Positions 59,266-64,000 of a stretch of DNA of 64,000 nt are shown here, piece by piece. Made by a program: the position numbers and the translations under genes. The first letter of the stretch is position 1. Every line of letters begins with the position of its first letter. The notes under the pieces are model-generated. The model was not told the DNA's origin. It worked only from the letters and a program-made list of their open reading frames with translations, and did no database searches. This DNA is from Lachnospiraceae bacterium Marseille-Q4251 (GTDB taxonomy: Bacteria; Bacillota; Clostridia; Lachnospirales; Lachnospiraceae), in contig JAGTTO010000001.1 in assembly GCA_018223435.1 (NCBI GenBank), positions 62,001-126,000 on the forward strand, in the 5' to 3' direction.

Positions 59266-60286
59266 CTTCAAACACCTCCTTGATGTCTTTGATTCCGTAT
59301 ACTTCTTTTGCCATGGGGTGATTCAGCCAGCAGGCTGCCTCATGGGAATCGGAAAATTTGGTGTATTCCGGTGACTGCTCCTTACAGATACCCATGCAGT
59401 ACTGGCAGCGGCTTGCGAAGCCACAGCCCTTGGGCGGAGCAATCAGATCCGGCGGTGTTCCGGGAATGATACGAAGTTCTGATTTGTTCTCATTTTTCAG
59501 GTTCGGAACGGCCTTCAGGAGGGCATCCGTATAGGGATGTTTCGGCTCGTTGAAGATCTCGTAAACCGTACCTTTCTCCACGATACGGCCTGCGTACATA
59601 ACGATGATGTCATCCGCCATACCGGCAACGACGCCCAGGTCATGGGTGATCATGACAACGGCCGTATTGTTTTCTTTCTGAATCTTTTTCAGCAGATCGA
59701 TGATCTGTGCCTGAATGGTCACGTCCAGAGCCGTGGTGGGCTCGTCGGCGATCATCAGCTTTGGATTGCAGGCCAGGGCAATGGCGATAACCACACGCTG
59801 TCTCATACCGCCGGAAAACTCGTACGGATACTGGTTCATACGTTCTTCCGGATTCGGGATATTTACCATTTTCAGAAGCTCCAGGGCACGTTTCTTTGCC
59901 TCGTCCTTGGAAACCTTGCTGTGAAGAAGGATACTCTCCATGATCTGCTTGCCGACTTTCATGGTCGGGTTCAGGGAAGTCATGGGATCCTGGAAGATCA
60001 TGGCCGCATCTTTTCCACGGTATGCTCTCCACTCCTTCTCGCTGTAGTTCATGATATTCTGGCCGTCGAAAATGATCTCGCTGGTCTTTTTCACCTCTCC
60101 TGGCGGGGTGGCGATCAGACCTAACACAGCCTTGGAGGTTACGGTCTTTCCGGAACCGGACTCTCCCACGATGGCGAGACATTCGCCAGCTTTTGCCTCA
60201 AAGGATACTCCCCGTACCGCCTTGACCTCACCGGCATAGGTATGGAAAGAGACCTCCAGATTTTTTACTTCCAACAGATTGCTCAT
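59255..60286 (-). CDS. oppD: Oligo/dipeptide ABC transporter ATP-binding protein OppD
   Basis: The 343-residue ATPase shows Walker A GESGSGKTVTSK, the signature FSGGMRQRVVIAIAL and Walker B IADEPTTALDVT, with the same C-terminal cysteine motif (GCGFASRCQYCMGIC). It pairs with OppF to power the permease. It lies 20 nt after oppC. Confidence 0.95.
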   Translation of the reverse strand: MSNLLEVKNLEVSFHTYAGEVKAVRGVSFEAKAGECLAIVGESGSGKTVTSKAVLGLIATPPGEVKKTSEIIFDGQNIMNYSEKEWRAYRGKDAAMIFQDPMTSLNPTMKVGKQIMESILLHSKVSKDEAKKRALELLKMVNIPNPEERMNQYPYEFSGGMRQRVVIAIALACNPKLMIADEPTTALDVTIQAQIIDLLKKIQKENNTAVVMITHDLGVVAGMADDIIVMYAGRIVEKGTVYEIFNEPKHPYTDALLKAVPNLKNENKSELRIIPGTPPDLIAPPKGCGFASRCQYCMGICKEQSPEYTKFSDSHEAACWLNHPMAKEVYGIKDIKEVFEDGK

Positions 60287-60306
60287 TTTTCACACACCTT
60301 TCTTTT

Positions 60307-61236
60307 TTACTGACGAAGTTTCGGGTCAAATGCGTCGCGCAGACCATCGCCCAGAAGGTTGAAGGCCAGCATGGTTACGGAAATAGCCAGTGCCGGGAAA
60401 ATCAGCTCATGAGGATAGTAAGCCATCTGCTGCTGTCCCAGGGAAGCCATAGCGCCCCAGCTGGTGAGCGGCGGCTGGATACCCATTCCGATGAAGCTTA
60501 AGAAAGCCTCAGAGAAAATGAAGCTCGGAATGGAGAAGGTGGTCTGTACGATGATGATACTCATGGTATTGGGAATCAGATGTCTGGTGACAATCTTAAG
60601 AGTCGGAGTACCCAGCGCTTTTGCAGCCATGACATACTCGCTCTCTTTGAGCTCCAGCACCTGTCCTCGAACCAGACGGGCCAGGCCGGTCCAGCTCGTA
60701 ATACAGAGAGCCAAAAGAAGGGAACTCATACCTTTTCCAAGGAAGACCGTTACGATGATAACCATAACCATGTAGGGAATACCGGAGAGGATCTCCAGGA
60801 TACGCATCATGATATCATCCACAAGACCTCCCATATAACCGCTGATACCACCGTAGAGAACGCCGATCAGCAGGGATACGAGGGCTCCCACCACACCGAT
60901 GGTCAGGGAAACACGGCCGCCGATCCAGATACGGGCGAAGATATCTCTTCCCAGGTCATCCAGACCGAAGATATGCTGCAGGGTGGGACCCTGGTTCGTA
61001 AACTCAATGTTCTGCTCATCATAGGGATGAGGATAAATATACGGTGCAAAGATGCACATAAACACGATGATAAGAAGAAGAATCAGGCTCGCCATGGCGA
61101 CTTTATTTTTCTTGAGTCTTCGGAATGCATCCTGCCAGTAGGAAATGCTGGGGCGCACCAGATTCTCTGATGCCTGTTCGTCCACTCCTACCCGGGCGAA
61201 CTGTTCTTTTGTAAGCTTTCCGCTCTGTTCTGTCAT
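60307..61236 (-). CDS. oppC: Oligo/dipeptide ABC transporter permease OppC
   Basis: The 309-residue membrane protein is of the BPD_transp_1 (OppC/DppC) type with six helices and the ATPase-contacting loop EYVMAAKALGTPTLKIVTRHLIPN. An N-terminal cytoplasmic segment of about 40 residues precedes the first helix. The ATG at 61236 is supported by AAGGAGGGTG. It lies 16 nt after oppB. Confidence 0.95.
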   Translation of the reverse strand: MTEQSGKLTKEQFARVGVDEQASENLVRPSISYWQDAFRRLKKNKVAMASLILLLIIVFMCIFAPYIYPHPYDEQNIEFTNQGPTLQHIFGLDDLGRDIFARIWIGGRVSLTIGVVGALVSLLIGVLYGGISGYMGGLVDDIMMRILEILSGIPYMVMVIIVTVFLGKGMSSLLLALCITSWTGLARLVRGQVLELKESEYVMAAKALGTPTLKIVTRHLIPNTMSIIIVQTTFSIPSFIFSEAFLSFIGMGIQPPLTSWGAMASLGQQQMAYYPHELIFPALAISVTMLAFNLLGDGLRDAFDPKLRQ

Positions 61237-61252
61237 TCTGGTCTCACCCTCC

Positions 61253-62209
61253 TTACTTGTTGCCTTCAATAATGCTCTTTCTCACTCTCGGGTCTACGAT
61301 GGCGTACAGGATATCCATCAGTACCATACAGAAAATGAAGATAAATGAGAAGAACAGTGTGGTTGCCATGATCATCGGATAGTCACGTCCGTTTACACTT
61401 TCTACATAGTAACGGCCCAGACCCGGAATAGAGAAGATACGCTCGATTACGAAGGAACCGGTTACGATGTTGGCTACCTGCGGAGCCACGATGGAGATGA
61501 TCGGGGTGATGGCATTACGGAGCACATGACGTTTTACGATCTGGAAGTTGGAAAGCCCTTTGGACTTTGCCAGAAGGATGTAATCATTGCTCAGTACATC
61601 CAGTACAGAGGAACGCATGAAACGGGAATAGGTTGCGATACCGCTGATGGACGCCGATACCGTCGGCAGGAACGTGTATTGAAAGATCTGCCCGACTCCC
61701 ATACCCTTGGAGGACCAGCCGACGATGGGGAAATAAGAACCTGCGGCGTATTTCTGAAGCAGAGCCGCGAACACGAAGCTCGGGACAGACACGCCGATGA
61801 TGGCGACGAAGATCGTCAGGAAATCGATCCAGCGCCCGCGGTGCAGAGCCGCCAGGATACCAAGGATCAGTCCAAGGATCAGACCGACTGCCACGGCCTG
61901 CAGACCCAACTGCAGAGAAGCCGGGAAACGCTCGGAAATAATCTGGTTTGCGGTAAGGCCGGGAGTCTTATAGGACTCTCCCATCTGGCCGTGAAGAAGA
62001 TTCTTCAGATAAATAATATACTGCTCTCCTACCGGTTTATCGAGGCCCCAACGTGCCTTCAGGTTGTTGGCTACGGCCTCTGGAAGAACTTTCATGCTGT
62101 CCTGGGTGGGGTCGCCCGGAATACAGTTCATCAGAAAGAAGGTGATGGTAAGAATTACCCACAGAGTTACGATCATGTAACCGATCTTCTTTAATATGTA
62201 TTTAATCAT
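61253..62209 (-). CDS. oppB: Oligo/dipeptide ABC transporter permease OppB
   Basis: The 318-residue membrane protein begins MIKYILKKIGYMIVTLWVIL, the standard OppB/DppB N-terminus with NCIPGDPTQ after it, and the EAA-like loop DYILLAKSKGLSNFQIVKRH. It forms the channel with OppC. AGGAGGTG stands before the ATG. It is separated from the binding-protein gene by a 193-nt gap with three hairpins. Confidence 0.95.
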   Translation of the reverse strand: MIKYILKKIGYMIVTLWVILTITFFLMNCIPGDPTQDSMKVLPEAVANNLKARWGLDKPVGEQYIIYLKNLLHGQMGESYKTPGLTANQIISERFPASLQLGLQAVAVGLILGLILGILAALHRGRWIDFLTIFVAIIGVSVPSFVFAALLQKYAAGSYFPIVGWSSKGMGVGQIFQYTFLPTVSASISGIATYSRFMRSSVLDVLSNDYILLAKSKGLSNFQIVKRHVLRNAITPIISIVAPQVANIVTGSFVIERIFSIPGLGRYYVESVNGRDYPMIMATTLFFSFIFIFCMVLMDILYAIVDPRVRKSIIEGNK

Positions 62210-62237
62210 TTAGTCGCACCTCCTAAGTGAAAGCCTA

Positions 62238-62287
62238 GTGTTCTGTATCGCGCATCTTTCGATTTGAAAATGAGCGATACAGAACAC
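62238..62287 (-). other. Third intercistronic hairpin between oppA and oppB
   Basis: GTGTTCTGTATCGC pairs with GCGATACAGAACAC perfectly over 14 nt (18 with one mismatch), around a 22-nt loop. It is the last of three consecutive stem-loops on the transcript before oppB. Confidence 0.7.
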
Positions 62288-62308
62288 CAGGAATCTTTGA
62301 CTTATAAA

Positions 62309-62351
62309 TGCCGGAACGCATGGGAAGCTCTACCTCCCACAGGTTCCGGCA
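62309..62351 (-). other. Second intercistronic hairpin between oppA and oppB
   Basis: TGCCGGAAC pairs with GTTCCGGCA, with an inner TGGGA/TCCCA stem. No T-run follows, so it is unlikely to end all transcription. Confidence 0.65.
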
Positions 62352-62356
62352 CCTTT

Positions 62357-62383
62357 CAACAGATCACCTGGTGAGATCTGTTG
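62357..62383 (-). other. First intercistronic hairpin after oppA
   Basis: CAACAGATC pairs with GATCTGTTG around a loop of nine bases, 19 nt after the oppA stop. With the two others it may protect oppA mRNA or reduce transcription into oppB. Confidence 0.6.
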
Positions 62384-62402
62384 CTCTAGTGATAATTATC
62401 TG

Positions 62403-64000
62403 TTACTCAGCAAGATATGCATCTCTGAACTCGATGGAAGGACCACCTGCGCCGTTGACGTATACGCCCTGAAGTTTCGGGTTTACAACAACGTTGGAGT
62501 AAGAGAAGGTAACCGGGGAGATACCGCATTTATCAACAGTCAGGATTTTCTCAGCTTTTGCGAAGTTCTCGCCGCGGACTTTCATGTCAGACTCGGTCTT
62601 GCAGGCATTTACCAGCTCGTCATACTCAGCATCAGAGAAGAATGCGGGGTTGTTGCCGTCGCCGGTGGTGTAGCACTGCATGAAGGTCATCGGATCGTTG
62701 TAGTCTGCGCCCCATCCGGTCTGGCAGATCTGGTACTGTCCTTTGGAAACCTGGTTGTTGAAGGAAGAGTTATCGGAAGCAGTCTCGATGTTTACAACAA
62801 CGCCGAGTTTTGTCTGCCACTGGTTCTGATAGTACTCAGCTGCAACCTTGGTCTCGTTATCAGCGTTTCTCTGGAGGAAGGTAACCTCGAGGGTCTCGCC
62901 TGCTTTGCCGATCTCCTCAAGACCTTTGTTCAGAAGCTCTACCGGATCCTGCTCAAGGAGCTCTTTCATGGGCTCTTCATAGAGGTCACGGAACAGATCG
63001 TCGCCGATAGCGGTTCCGTAAGGAATCTCACCGTAAGCGGCCTGATCTTTTTTCAGAACGTTCTTTACATAAGACTCACGGTCGAAGGCGATCGCAAAGG
63101 CTTTACGGATGTTCTCGTTTGAGAATACGCCGTCCGGATCTTCGTTGTTGAAGCAGATGTAGCTGTTTCTCGGCTGCGGGCCGGAAATCAGGGTGATCTC
63201 GCCGGAATCAATCTTGGACTGAACCTGATCGATATACTCGGTACGAACGTTTCTTAACAGATCAATCTGTCCCTGATCGAAGAGCTGCTGTCTGGTGTTC
63301 TCATCCTGAGCCAGAACCATGTCGATCTCGTCCAGTTTGATGTTGTCAGCATCCCAGTAGTTCGGGTTCTTTTTCAGAACAACTTTGGAACCACGGGTCC
63401 ACTCGGAGATGTAATACGGACCGCACTGAGCCAGATCGTCTACGATTGCTCCGTAGGAAGAGTTGTTCTCGCCTTCGGTCTTGGATTCCGGAACCGGAGT
63501 GATGTTTGCGAAGGTCAGAAGCTGTGCGAAGTACGGGATCGGCTCGGTGAGGGTGATCTCCAGAGTCTTGTCATCGATGGCTTTGGCTCCTACATCCTCT
63601 TTTGCGCCTGAACCGGTGTTGAAAGCTTCGCCGCCAGCGATGCAGTAGAAGATACCTGCGTTATGGCAGTTTACTTCCGGGTCGAATACACGGCGGATGG
63701 AGTTTACATAGTCCTCTGCAACAACCGGTGTTCCGTCGGAATATTTGTTGTCACGCAGATGGAAGGTCCAAACCAGGCCGTCGTCAGAAGTTTCGTAGCT
63801 TTCTGCGCCTGCGTTGGTCAGCTTTCCGTCGATCAGACGAACCAGGGTCTCCTGGCACTCCAGAACGATGGAGTTTTTCTGATCATCATCTGCACGTCCG
63901 GGATCCATGGTATCCGGATCGGAGAACATGACGGTGCTTACAACGGCCTCACCGTCTGCTGATACAGCAATTCCGGTTCCGGCTACTACAGTCATGGTCA
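62403..64000 (-). CDS. oppA: Oligo/dipeptide-binding protein OppA (5' end outside the window)
   Basis: At least 530 residues of a type-5 extracellular binding protein are present; the N-terminus runs off the right edge. The visible start is the end of a signal peptide (GIAVSA, then DGEAVVSTVMFSDPD) without a lipobox cysteine, so release by signal peptidase I is likely. Family patterns include WTFHLRDNKYSDGTPV and IRKAFAIAFDRE. It captures peptides for the OppBCDF importer encoded downstream. The exact peptide range is unknown. Confidence 0.93.
   Translation of the reverse strand, partial: TMTVVAGTGIAVSADGEAVVSTVMFSDPDTMDPGRADDDQKNSIVLECQETLVRLIDGKLTNAGAESYETSDDGLVWTFHLRDNKYSDGTPVVAEDYVNSIRRVFDPEVNCHNAGIFYCIAGGEAFNTGSGAKEDVGAKAIDDKTLEITLTEPIPYFAQLLTFANITPVPESKTEGENNSSYGAIVDDLAQCGPYYISEWTRGSKVVLKKNPNYWDADNIKLDEIDMVLAQDENTRQQLFDQGQIDLLRNVRTEYIDQVQSKIDSGEITLISGPQPRNSYICFNNEDPDGVFSNENIRKAFAIAFDRESYVKNVLKKDQAAYGEIPYGTAIGDDLFRDLYEEPMKELLEQDPVELLNKGLEEIGKAGETLEVTFLQRNADNETKVAAEYYQNQWQTKLGVVVNIETASDNSSFNNQVSKGQYQICQTGWGADYNDPMTFMQCYTTGDGNNPAFFSDAEYDELVNACKTESDMKVRGENFAKAEKILTVDKCGISPVTFSYSNVVVNPKLQGVYVNGAGGPSIEFRDAYLAE

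Noticed and set aside
1..64000. CRISPR arrays, rRNA and tRNA genes
   Set aside because: No regularly spaced direct repeats, rRNA segments or cloverleaf sequences were seen when reading both strands.

Overview
The window looks like about 64 kb of chromosome from a Gram-positive, spore-forming anaerobe of the class Clostridia, most likely a Lachnospiraceae-type gut bacterium. The grounds are the sporulation pair yqfC-yqfD next to phoH-ybeY, an SpoVB-like flippase, a BofC-like protein, a ribosomal protein L27 with a cleavable N-terminus encoded beside its protease Prp, an electron-bifurcating NfnAB pair, the redox repressor Rex, AGGAGG-type ribosome binding sites and textbook sigma-A promoters. 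No rRNA, tRNA, CRISPR array or complete insertion sequence was seen. Most genes lie on the minus strand.

Layout. 1-6 kb: the obg-rpmA-prp-rplU ribosome block, an RNase E/G homologue and a radical-SAM pair of unknown function. 6-9.5 kb: a PatB-type lyase, a beta-helix protein and a PfkB kinase, with a small frameshifted gene. 9.5-11.8 kb: a compact type II restriction-modification module (C5 methyltransferase, PD-(D/E)XK nuclease, controller protein with an operator-like C-box). 11.9-20.6 kb: a nine-gene nitrogenase-like operon, the most unusual part of the window. 20.7-27 kb: miaB, lepB, proline synthesis (proB/proA), pyridoxamine kinase. 27-33 kb: flippase, DUF3048 protein, ybeY-phoH-yqfD-yqfC. 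33.6-40 kb: patatin, PIN-like protein, flavin protein, tRNA dihydrouridine synthase, secreted metallo-beta-lactamase-fold protein with its DUF3006 partner, and an NSS transporter. 40-40.8 kb: remains of a group II intron. 40.8-56 kb: rlmH, nfnAB, ftsK/spoIIIE, uppP, tepA-like, yebC, mazF, alr, nnrDE, rex, aspartate kinase. 56-64 kb: an ABC-F protein and an opp/dpp peptide importer whose binding protein runs off the end.

The nitrogenase-like operon encodes a NifH-like iron protein with both cluster cysteines, two NifD/NifK-like subunits (the second lacks one expected P-cluster cysteine), a complete FecBCD/BtuFCD-type importer for a metal chelate or corrinoid-like ligand, a HypB/UreG-like GTPase with several metal-binding cysteine motifs, an ABC ATPase with no permease of its own and a type-2 binding protein with no signal peptide. 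Several gene junctions overlap, and one consensus promoter carries an inverted-repeat operator at the predicted transcription start. There is no nifB, nifE or nifN in the window. My inference is a two-component ATP-dependent reductase with dedicated uptake and metal handling for its substrate or cofactor, not nitrogen fixation. The real substrate cannot be read from the sequence.
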